A stretch of 64,000 nucleotides of DNA from Macrosoma leucophasiata (Eukaryota; Arthropoda; Insecta; Lepidoptera; Hedylidae). A model generated the notes under the pieces. It did not search any database and was not told where the DNA came from. It worked only from the letters and a program-made list of their open reading frames with translations. Every line of letters starts with the position of its first letter. The stretch's first letter is position 1. Positions 1 through 12,000 of the stretch are shown piece by piece. Made by a program: the position numbers and the translations under genes. The stretch lies in assembly GCA_036365455.1 (NCBI GenBank), contig JAWQUS010000001.1, forward strand, positions 20,191,001 through 20,255,000, given 5' to 3'.

Positions 1-92
1 CATCGCAAACCGAGACAGTGAAGATAGTCATTCGCAATGAACGTCACCTTGCGATTGGAGCTTGCGCAATAATAAAAATCGCTGGAGCCAGG
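1..92 (+). CDS. Integrin alpha exon a (partial, stalk)
   Basis: Reads in frame from base 3 (SQTETVKIVIRNERHLAIGA...) and ends AGG before GTAAGT. The V-x-N-E-x-x-x-x-GA pattern is typical of integrin thigh/calf strands, where the usual form is N-x-x-E-x-A-Y. It exits in phase 0. The left border lies outside the window or within its first bases, so the true exon start is not visible. Confidence 0.72.
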
Positions 93-3000
93 GTAAGTTC
101 ATTTATGGCAGAGAATATGTAATAATACTACTTACAGAATGGACACTTCGACGTCCCGCCCGATTTCCCCGTCTCACCCAATCTCCTCCCCTATTATGGG
201 CGACGTTTGGTACTCTCTAGGTGCGAGCACACAGGTGCACGTGTAAATACACGTCACTGATTGATGTCCGTGTAATAGAGACCAAATTAAGCGTTTGTAT
301 GAAATTTTGGCGGAGTGTCCGCGGTGTGATTAGGGTCACCAAACGACGTGGGTAGCACTTATGTACCAATACCGAGGGTAAAACTGGTTACGTTAAGATC
401 CCGCTGCAGAGTTATTTCGTTCTATACTGCAAACCTAATTTTTACGCATATTATTTCTGATACTTATTGTATTATAATAATCAAGTAGGTTTTTATTTTT
501 TTTGGGGAAAACATTTTTTGACTCGTTTTTTCAATAAAATATTGTACACATCAAAGCAGTGAGAGAGCATATAAAGACTGAAAAATCACGGCTGCCGTTA
601 CACACTTGGCCGGCCGTACATATTTACGTTCCGCCCAGAAACATGGTTACGTTCATAAAATACCTACATTTATTATTTACTAGCTGTTGTCCGCCTCAGC
701 CAGGTCGCTTTTGGCGTAACCTGTGGAAGCTCCTCAAATCATCCCAAAGCATCCCACAGGAACATTTTTCGGGATAAAAAGTATCTTATAATCTAAGAAA
801 GCTAATACCCTATCTGTATATCAAAGGAGATATTGCAAAAATGTATGGACCTCCGGCCATGTATTGTGTATCATTAACAGGCAAAATCAATGTTTAGTGC
901 ATATATTCACTTATTTAGCTTTGTTTGCATTTACAAAACATTATTTGCAGTTAGAATTGCAACTCAAAACCAACATGGCGAATATGGCGGGCGATGTCAT
1001 TTTGATATTTTCTTTTTTTTAATAATATAGTACTTGGAGAAAAAAGTAATATTTTCTAAATACTATCGAAATAGATTTTATATGATAATACCATACTAAC
1101 GAATTTCCAATTTAAAAAAAATCATCGGAACTTCTTTAAATTGATCGATTTGATACATCATTTTTTTATATAATACGTGATGCATTACTAAGATACAGAT
1201 AGCATTAGTTTTGGTTTATCTACATAGATACTATCCCAAGAGTCGGCTGTATCGCCGCCATGTTGAACATAGTTGAAAATGATAAAATCGTTTGAATTAA
1301 ATGTAGTTGTAACTCTAAAATATATTCTTGAATACATTAATTGTATTTTTTTCGGATTATTCTTTAATTTACCCATTTTTTGAGGACATGTACGATATCA
1401 GAGCCGAGCTCGGAACATCTCGTTTCATCCGTCCAGTAGTTTCGGCGTGATTGACTCACAAACATCCAAACAAAGAAACTTTATAATAATTATTAGTGTG
1501 TAGTGTGATGTAATATAACAAATAAAATACGATGCGATATAACAAATTAAAGCTATTCTTATTACGATATACGGGTGACAAATTAAAACTGGTCGCAAAT
1601 AAGAGTTGTTGTGTTGGCTGTTAAAGATAAAATAATTTTACTAAAAATACTAAGGGCCATATTTTGATAGGCAACCTAGTGTATAGGTCGCGCCAGGTAA
1701 AAAGAACGCTGGCGGTCAAGCTGCGCGTCATGTGTTATTATTTCATTTTATGTTATTCTATGTAATATAGTTTTCAATCTGCCTACCAATACACGAAACC
1801 GCAAGCGAAAGCTAGATCAAAAATAAACCAATAGGGCTAGTACTTTCGTGCGCGAGTGTACCGATGCGCGAACACATCCCTTCTACTTTCTTGTATAATA
1901 TATTGTCTAGATCATAAATATGCTTAAAAATTAGGTGTGCAGCATATCTGGATGAACGGAATAATTCAACAGCGGGTTCCTAACGTATAACTATAACCTG
2001 AAACTCGATAATGGAAAATACCCAATAGCACTCGTGGTTGCAGGCCATTACAACTACTAAGCTTGAGTTCCTAATTCCGGAGTTCGATTCCCGGGTCGGG
2101 GGCTATCGGGTATAACGGTGTGAAAGCCTGTATAATCTGGTCCTATTGGAATTTTTCCATTTTCCGGAAGTTTCCTCACAGTACCTCGGAGTTTGGTGAT
2201 GTACCTAAAAAACGTAACCGACGAATCGAGGCTGTTTGCATTTATTTTTTAATTTCAAAGCAGTTGCACCTTCGACCTTCTTATTCACTGTTTCAGTACA
2301 AATTAATGTATATATTATTTTTAAATAGCCCAATCGTATCCTTTTTATGGTCCTGTAGCCTACAAGGTAGAGTTAGGCAATAGTTTTGCCGTAGTTATGT
2401 CCGTCCGTCCGTCTATCACGCTCGTAAACAATAATTACTGGAAAATTGACACGAATAAACCCATTAACTGCCTCAGTGTGAATTCAAGAGAAAAACTGTG
2501 ACAGATTAGTAGACTCTACAAGTAATATGGCCGAATACTCAAACGTCACTCAATTTTAAGCAATCCTCAAATGAGCGCTCATTTGAGGATTGTCTCTATT
2601 TATCGTTTGAACGTGTTTTATAAAGACAGAAGACTTTTAAGTCCCACTTAGATTTAAGTGACCTTTGAGTATTTGGCCGATAGTCTACTAATAAAATGTA
2701 ACCCGTGTAAAAGGAAACCCTACATTGGCGTGGCCCGAAACCCACTTGCCATACTGAGTTTTGGGATATCTTGTTAATAATGATAACTTTTATATTTTAC
2801 AAAGCATTTTTTTTAATAATTGCATCACTGTTACGTATATTGCCAGTGTCAAGAAAAACAATAAGTTCGTATTCATTTATAAAACAGCGTAAGAGTTAGA
2901 ATTATCAAATTTAATTATAAAAAAAAATAGACACACAATCAATCTTATTATATTTATCTTCAAATTAGATTAACACTATGACACTTAAACGGAAACCTAA

Positions 3001-6000
3001 TAAAAACGATAGTGTGAGCACTGTGAACCTCTGTCCGACCCGACTGCCTAGACCAAAGTGAGTTGGGCGCCCCGCTCTTGCGCCGAACGAACCCCTCCAC
3101 TGTCGTCACGCGGGTAGGATGATCCAAGCAACGTCCTATTTAGGTCCTCTAACAATATATATATATTTTTATCACATTTCATTTTTATTTTAATATATGT
3201 AATAATTAAAAATAAAACACGACATTAATTATACATAATAAATAATAACGTTAACGTAGGCGTTGTTGCGTTAAGTCGACTTCACCGTTTGCAGTGAAAG
3301 GCAATCAATGCAATCTACAATTATGACATAAACTTTATGCAGGTCCAGAAACTTGACTGTAAGGATGAAGATGGCGTTTACATATGTAGTCTACCGTACA
3401 AATTCCAGAAAAATAAAGAAGTGAGTACAGCATAAAAATAAAAAATACTCCATTCAAATAAACTTGGCACAAATGGTAAACATCCCTCGGTCACAAATTA
3501 CGACATTCCAGAACAATTACATAATGTAGTTGATTGAAGATAGTGTCTTTAAACACATTATTATATACCACATTGATTTCCACAAAAAAAAAAAAAAAAA
3601 AAAAAAAACAGTGCAAATTCACTTAATAAAATCATCACCTAACATCAATGTGAACTGTATGTTACCTTCATTACATAAAAAATCACGCTTATCCATTTAT
3701 TCCAGTGCGAGATATCAATCTCATTGGATATGAGTAAGACGGAGAACCGAGATCGACAATTGGTCACCCATGTAAATTTGTATAACGACTGTAACAGTGC
3801 AAATTTACTTAGTAGATCACATTAATTTACAATTATTGTAATTACGACGCAACTATTTTCCACAGATTATATAGACTGTGTTAGAGTTTGGCGTTCAATT
3901 ATAGGGATGGGATTAAATGAACAAAACAAGGATAGGGAACGGAATGTTATCCGATGTAAATGATGATTACAAAATTTATTTAAATTCTTTTACAGGATTT
4001 ACGAAAAACTGTATTTTCCACTTAAAAAATCTACGTCGATTAAAATATAGGTATTACGTACACCTGTATTTTAAACGACGAAGACATTAAAATATTTCAA
4101 AAGAAAGTATACGTTTTTTTTAATGGATTTTTAGAATTCACTGGCGATCATTATCTTTCATATTCAGATCACTAATTCTAATAACCTAGATCACTCAATG
4201 ATTCACATCACAAATTTTTTCGGTACGCCATAATTGTTTACCCTTTTTGCCAAGTTTATTTGAATGGGGTATAGTTTCTTAAACAAAACGCAAACGTGGA
4301 CACTTTTGTGTCTTGCGTAAGATACAAGCTACCGATGAATGTTTGATTTCTATAGAACCAGTATGAAATAAATTAACTGCCTACATATACGTGGGTCTAA
4401 TTGCTTCCGCTTAACACTATATTCATGACGATCAAATATGTTTGGTGTCGGTAACTGGAAAATAAAAATAGTCGGTTTTTTTATGTAATGGAAGTGGCAA
4501 ACAAGCTTGCAGTTCACATTGATGTTAAGTGATGACTACAGCCTATAGACACTTACACAATGACCAGAGGTCAAAATGCAGATGTGGTGCCACTCCTAAG
4601 GTGTTATGCCTCTGTGCCGGAAATTACAGGGCCGTACATTACCACCTGACCGGAACACGATAGTGCTGAAAACTCATTTAGCGGCAAGTATATTAGGTAA
4701 TGCGGTGGTGCCTACGCCCGCGAGCTCCGTCACTGGAGCTCTACCACCAGTAAAACCAGTAAGTAGTTGAAGACACAAGCAACATTAAAAAAATTCCTTA
4801 CAATTGTACTGAGCTGCGCACCGGACGCAGAACTACAGTTACGATTTTTAGTAGTATGCCGTGTCGGTGACAGCTAACCGGCAACTGTGTCCGATTGCCG
4901 ATACGGGACACAGTGAAGACGATTTCCTGTGATGGTGTTCTGCGTCGGTAACATAAAGTGACGTGTGAGTTTACACAGTGCCTTAATGTTCCTCCTATAA
5001 CAATGGTTGATAAGCTTACTTATTGTTTGGCTGATTATCGCTTGCCAACCCACCGTTCGCCTATTTTTCACTTTGACAACTAACGATTGTCAAATTTTTG
5101 TATGTCAACTGGTGGTAGAGTTCCAGCGTAGGAGCATCTGCATTTTCACCTCTCGTCTTTGTGTGGGTGTATATAGGCTGCAATCATCACTTAACATCGA
5201 TGTGAACTGTTTGTTACCTTCATTACATAAAAAAAATCACGCTTACCCATTTATTCCAGTACGAGATATCAATCTCATTGGATATGAGTAAGACGGAGAA
5301 CCGTGATCGAGAATTGGTCACACATGTTAATTTGTATAACGACTGTAATAACTGGCGACAAAAGGAACCAGCTACAACGGAGCAGTTGAAGGTTTCGTTT
5401 GATTTGATGGTCACAGACATCAGTGTAACTGGGTAAGTTCAGTCTCTTATTGCACAAACACCCGATAAAGGCGCTGTTGCGTTCCGCACCGCGCCCGTCC
5501 CCGGCCCTGATACTTTTTTATTCGGGGAAACCCCCATGGGCGGGTGCCGTCTGAGGAACAATTACTACACGGCGGGTAGTGTTCCAACTCGTCCGCCATC
5601 AGTGGCGGGGTCACGGACACGCCTACGCACATATCCGCGACCCGCCGACGGCTGTTCGTTTCCGAGCTCTCGACAATCTGAGCCCTTTGGCTCAACAACG
5701 CAAGTGGCATGCGGAACACCTGCACGGCATCCAGCTCGGGACCTTTCTCCGTTGGGATCGAATGGAGAATAGTCCAACATCCGAGATCCCTGCCCAGACC
5801 ACTCACAACACCCGGCATCCTAAGACGCTCGGGTGGAGGGGTACGGGCACATAGCACGGCCTCGAAGGAGCGAGCGCGTCGAAGGAGTTCGATCCTCAGC
5901 TTCGGCGTAGTGGTTGTTCTAGCAAAAAAATGTTCACTTAGGCTGAAACGGCTAAAAAATTAGTTGCAAATTGGTAAATAACTCTCTCTCAACTCTAGTT

Positions 6001-9000
6001 AAAGTACTCCATTATCTGTCAGATGATGAGGGAATTTGTCAATCCTGACAACTTTAATGCCCAAAAATGCGCTGGTGCAACGCATTTCTCAGTCACTGCT
6101 ATAGTAAATGTTACTGTTTCATGGTTAAATTTGACAAAACCCATAACTTTAACAAATATTTGGGTGCAACCAATCCTTAGATTTATCAAAGCCATGGTTG
6201 TATTTACACAGGTTGAAGAAGGATGAAAATGTAACTGAGAGTTCAGTAGCCTGGTTGCCAAGCAAATTTGTGATTCACGAATACACGGTAAGACAGAAAA
6301 ATTATCTTCATCGTCTTCATTACAGAAAGACGTCCACCAAACTGTTTCGGTAAGCCTAGTGGTAGCAGGACACTACTACTACGCTGGGGCTCGACACTGA
6401 CTCGACTGGTGTAAGTGTTTATAGGCTGCAGTCGTCACTTAACATCAATGTGAACTGCATGCTTGTTTACCACTGTTATTACATAAAAAAAGTAGTAAAC
6501 ATTTACAAATTTCGTAAATCAACATACGGAAAAACCGTTTGCCGCAAAAATGTTATCTAGCGGCGACCGTACGAGAAATACAGATGTGATATTAATAAAA
6601 TAATCATATTTTTTTGTACAGCTGAACTCATTTATTAGTCAAAGCATAGAGCAACGCGACCCACCGGTCGTGGCGGACTGGAGGGGAGTAGCCATAGCGT
6701 GTATTACCGATGCAAAACAGTCTGCCATTTTTTGCGGGGGGAAATGAGTGTGACACACACGCATACTACAAAAATCGTCTATTACTACGAAACTCACACC
6801 TTGACTTTAACAAAATATAGAAACAACTGTGTTGTACTTTGACAGAGGGGAAAGCCTGCATTTGGCTACTCCCCTCCGGTGTTGCTCTATGAGTCAAACG
6901 GTCAAATACTCAAACGTCACTCAAATCTAAGTGGGACTTAAAAGTCTTCTGTCTTTATAAAACACGTTCAAACGATAGAGATTTGCTTACATTTGAGGGT
7001 TGCTTAAAATTGAGTGACGTTTGAGTATTCGGCCAAAAGTCATTAAATTATCAAATATTTTTACAGATCAGAAACGATGGGCTTGTTTCGTGGAAAAATA
7101 TAAAAGCCAAGTTTGTTGTGCCCAAAGTTCCTTTTATTAATTCTTCTCAGGTAAGATTAATATCTACATACCTATTACAAAACAAAGTCCTGCGCTTCGT
7201 CTGTCTGTCTGTCTGTTCGGGATAAACTCAAAGACTACTGCATGGATTCATCTAATACATAGAGTGATTCATTAGAAAGGTTTGATGCGTGCATTGCCCC
7301 GCGGCTGATGTAGATCGGAAGCGATGTACTCGGTTAAGTGATACGGGCGCGGTCGAGTGTGTGATGGGTGACCGCTAGTGGCAAATTAAAATGCGCGTTT
7401 CCGTGCTGCCGAGGGCACGTTAAGCCGTCGGTCCCGGTTGCTATCGATAGATAACAGTCGTTAAATCTTGTCGGACTATTTGAAAACATCCGACAACGGG
7501 TTGGCCACTAACCCATATCTCCACCAACCCGCATTGGAGCAGCGTGGTGGAGTAAGCTCCAGGCCTCCTCCCAAGAAGGGGAGAGACTCGTGCCCAGCAG
7601 TGAATATTGATAGATTACAAAAACATATTCTACCATTTAACTAACATGCATATCATATAAAATAATCTAAACCATTCAAACGCGTTGCTTGCTTACAACG
7701 ATGATGATTAGGTTAGTTTCCAATGTAATACGAGTTTAAATTTGTCCAGCTAACCTGCTTATATATTTTTTATGTTGCAGGTTGTAATAAATAATGCTAA
7801 GGAATGGAACAAAATTGAGAACGATACAGATATTGTGCACAGTTTTATAATGGACATTGACCGTGAATCCGAGGTTAAAATAAATGTAAACATAGAAGTT
7901 CTTACGAGGGAGATTGGTGAGTTATTTTTGAGACCTTGCTGAATTCCTTTTTCGAAAGGAAGCAAGAGATGGGTACGAATAAACCCAGGGTCCAACCGCC
8001 CCTTTTCTCACGGGTCTGATCGCGCCAGACCAGATGGATAGGCCGTAGGAATGCTCATTAGGCCTGGCCTACTCAGGCCGGGCAACACCTGGCGCGGCCT
8101 GTTGTCTGGCGGGCCATAAGACCTCAGCTTAAGTGTGATTAAAGCCAGTTGAAATAAGATTTTTGAATTAGACATTGAGTGGATGATATTGGCGTGCGAC
8201 GGGCGATGTCGCTGTTTCCGACGCTCTTACTTTCTTCTTCCGCAGCGTCCATCGATAAAACTACTGCCACTGCGATCGCCAATCCGCCTGCCAAGCGTGG
8301 CGATTATGGCATATTCTCCTCTAATGACGCACCAACACTGTTGTCTTTGGGGAAAGCTTTGTCCAGCAGTGGACCTCGTTCAGCTGGAGTGACGAAACAA
8401 TTTATGAAACATGTTTTTTTTTGTTTGTTACAGAAAAATACCTCGTCGACAGTATTTTAACAATATCATCAAAGTTAGAGATACAATTCCTACCGACAAC
8501 GATAAGAAATGAATCAGTGTATGTAACTTCTGTTTAAATAGCTAAACAACGTGTAATGTAATAAACGCACACCCTGAAAGTAGTTTTTCAGTATCGATAA
8601 CCGAATCGATTTCAATTATAGGCGTTTTTTTCCTAAATTAATTACAAATAAGTAGTTTAAGGTCACCCATAAATATGTCGAACACTTACTTACCTTACTT
8701 GACTTACCTACGTCTATCTACAATAAAATGCAAGTCTCAATAAGTTCAATAAAACTCGTTGAGTCTTCTTATAAATAATAATTTTAAAAATAAAATAGTG
8801 TTAAATTAATCTTATTACCAGCGAGTGTTAAATAGCGGTGTCGCGCAGGTTACGCTAAATCACATTGCGACAGTGTGTGTGTGTGTAAAATTTTGTGTTA
8901 ATTGGTCAGATTAAAACGATAAAAGTTAGACAACTTGTTGAGGTCGGAAAAAAACAACCCTTGGAGCTTATTTACTGGTGGTAGAGCTCCAGTGACGGAG

Positions 9001-12000
9001 CTCGCGAACATAGGCACCACCGCATTACCTAATTTAGTTGCCGCTAAATGGTACTGTTCAGCACTATCGTGTTCCGGTCAGGTGGTAATGTACGGCCATG
9101 TAATTTCCGGCACAGAGGCATAATACCTTAGGCTTCAGGAGTGATAACGCATCTGCATTTTGACCTTGGTCTTCATGTGTCTATAGGTTGCAGTCATCAC
9201 TTAACATCAATGTGAACTGCAAGCTTGTTTACCACTTCCATTACATGTATGGTGGAATATTTCATGGTTGGTAGATCTACAATGTCCGCGATAACATTAT
9301 TTAATCTGTCTTTTAAGGCTAGCTTATTGTAAGCTATCTTTAAAAGACACCTATAATATCTTCCATTCCAAAAAATTGATAGCATATAATACGGTAATTG
9401 GAAAGCTATTTAGACGAATACACTGTTGTGTGTGATGTACGGCCGGAGGTATAGGTAGGGTAAGTATGCGTACTGCATACTGTTCTTACATAGTGATGAC
9501 AACTTATTTCTTAAATAAACAATATTTAACACATAAATATGATATTTCAGTTCATGTATTATTATTATGCGTCGATTTTCTGATTAGGATTTTTGAGGGT
9601 GTGCGTTATTTCCGTTACACGTTGCATATTTTTTTTTGTTCTTATGGCATTGCTATTACGCATTTTGGCAGGGTCAAGTAAAACAATATTTCGTATTCGT
9701 ATTTATTTAAGCAGCGTAATAGTTAGTCAGTCAATCTATCTAATCTAATACCTTTAAACGAGCAATTCTTGTATATATAGAATCAAGATCTCGGAAACGG
9801 CTGCAACGATTTTCTTGAAACTTACAGATTAGCGGTTTTTCGGGTCAAGAAATCGATTTATTTAGGTTCCAGGTCCAAGAAAAGCTCGGTTCCAAGTTAA
9901 TAATAAATGACAATGCCAGAAATTACATAGAACTTTGACCCACCTGCAAACAGTTATTTACCAGCATGGCGAATACCTCTTTCTGCTGGGATTTTATCAC
10001 TGATTATTTACACACACATTTAATGACTTTTAAACTTGTAGTTTACGTGTAAACTTAAAAAAATGTCATGCATGGCACGGCCGCAGTAATATACATTTGG
10101 TACAGTACACATAGTAAGGACATGGTCCATACAGCCTGGTCAAGTATTAAATCATTCTGATTTCTTCAAACCTGTATGCTATGTAAAAATAAAATTATTT
10201 AATATTTAAAGAACCGTTCTTTGACATAAGTACGTAGGTTTGTTGTTGCTATTATATAAGTACAATCGTTTTTCGGGTAGATCAAAAATCTGTGACAGTA
10301 ATGTTGACCGATACCTTCATTGTCAACGTTTCGATAGTAAAAACAGCGTTTGTAATAATTTAAAAATAATGTTTATATTAATTAAATGTACGAAAATAAT
10401 ATATTTGGATTAAAACTAACTTTGGGTGGTTAAAACTTGAGTTAGAACGTTTTAAAGTATTGTATTGTTATTTAGAGTAACGCAACTGATTGCGTTTCTA
10501 ATTAGGAACAACAATAACCAAGACTTTTTAATCGTAATTATTAACCTCAAGTTATACAGAAAAAAGATCAATTAACTAAGAATTCTATTTTCAAAATACA
10601 GTTTTTCTTTAATTTACATTTCGTGTAAATGCTGGGTCACAATCTGGCATTGTCAATTTTCTTTATAACGGACGACTAACGCCATCTATTGATCATTAGT
10701 CTACTAATGGTTCTTCTATTCATCAATAGATGGCGTTTTTAGCAAAGAAGAAGTGTTTGATTTGAGGTTAGACCAAAAAAATCAATTGTTTTTATTCATA
10801 TTTCTTTTCAAAAATCGCTACGGAGCGAAGCTCGGTCAACCAGGTACTTATGTATTAAGTATGTCAGTCAAGTGAGTTACAGTCAGTTACTCGAGTAAAG
10901 CGATAGCTACTTTACCAGAACATGTACAATGGAGTTTTGTAGGCAACCTGAAAGGTCGTATTTTCGCACTCACTATACACGGGCACTGTAATAAACCTAG
11001 ATCAAACAAAACGCCACCAAATTTACCCAATATAACTTAGAATTACATCAAGAAAATGAAATAAAATAAGAGCACCATACACCTCCTTCAAGGTTCCCAC
11101 CAAAACCCCCTCGTTACATAATTATACCCCATTCAAAAAATATTGTCACAGTCATAATATTTATTTTATCTAGATGACATTTTTTTATTTGTGGTTTAAG
11201 ACGTTGCGTTGATTCTGGCATAAATCCTTTTTCTAATCAAGCTGAAATATGGTTTGATACATCTAATAGGCTTAGAATATGCGGTCTGTAATACCATAGG
11301 ATAGAATTCTCTTCTAGTGGAATAGAATTAGAATAGACGACTCGGTTGGTCGAGCGGTGTGAGACGACCGCTTGATTCGAAGGGTCGCGGGTTCGATCCC
11401 CGCACCGGGGCAAATATTTGTATGGCCTACAGATATTTGTTTCGGGTCTGGGTGTTTGTGTATGTGTTGTATGTGTACAACGGCACCCACGACACCGGTT
11501 TATACCTAATGTGGGGCTGTGAGTGTAAGCGTAATTTATTTATTATAATTAAAAATTCTTCCTCTAGTTCAGTCAGTCAACCGAATAATGATGGTCCAAC
11601 CATTCCAATGGTGCGGTAGTAAACGCAATAACGCAAGATGGGCAGTAGCGTCCTGCGATAAAACGCCAGTCCGCATGTCAAGCGTGCCGATTATTACACA
11701 CCCCTCCTTATGGGGAGACTTTGGTCCAGTGGTAAACATCTTTAGCTTTTGAATGCGGTGACATTTATTTTTTCACAGCTTTAGGTATTGCTACTATTAA
11801 AAAAAAATCAGTAGATATCTACAAAGATAAAAAAAATTGAGAAACTGCCAAACAGAAAACTTATATTATCGAAGTATTTTGTGATGTGTATGTAATTTGT
11901 GAAGCGCGCATGGCCCCGCGACTGGTGTAGATCGGAAGCGATCTACTCGGTTAAGCATTACGAGCGCGGTCGGGTGTGTGATGGATGACCGCTAGTGACA

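Noticed and set aside
3584..3608. Poly(A) tract as a retrogene tail
   Set aside because: No processed gene copy precedes it on either strand.
7067..7071. Start of integrin exon d at the earlier AG (after 7066)
   Set aside because: It reads IRNDG in isolation, but joining it to exon c (phase 2) shifts into a stop within 20 codons. The AG after 7071 is the one that keeps the frame.
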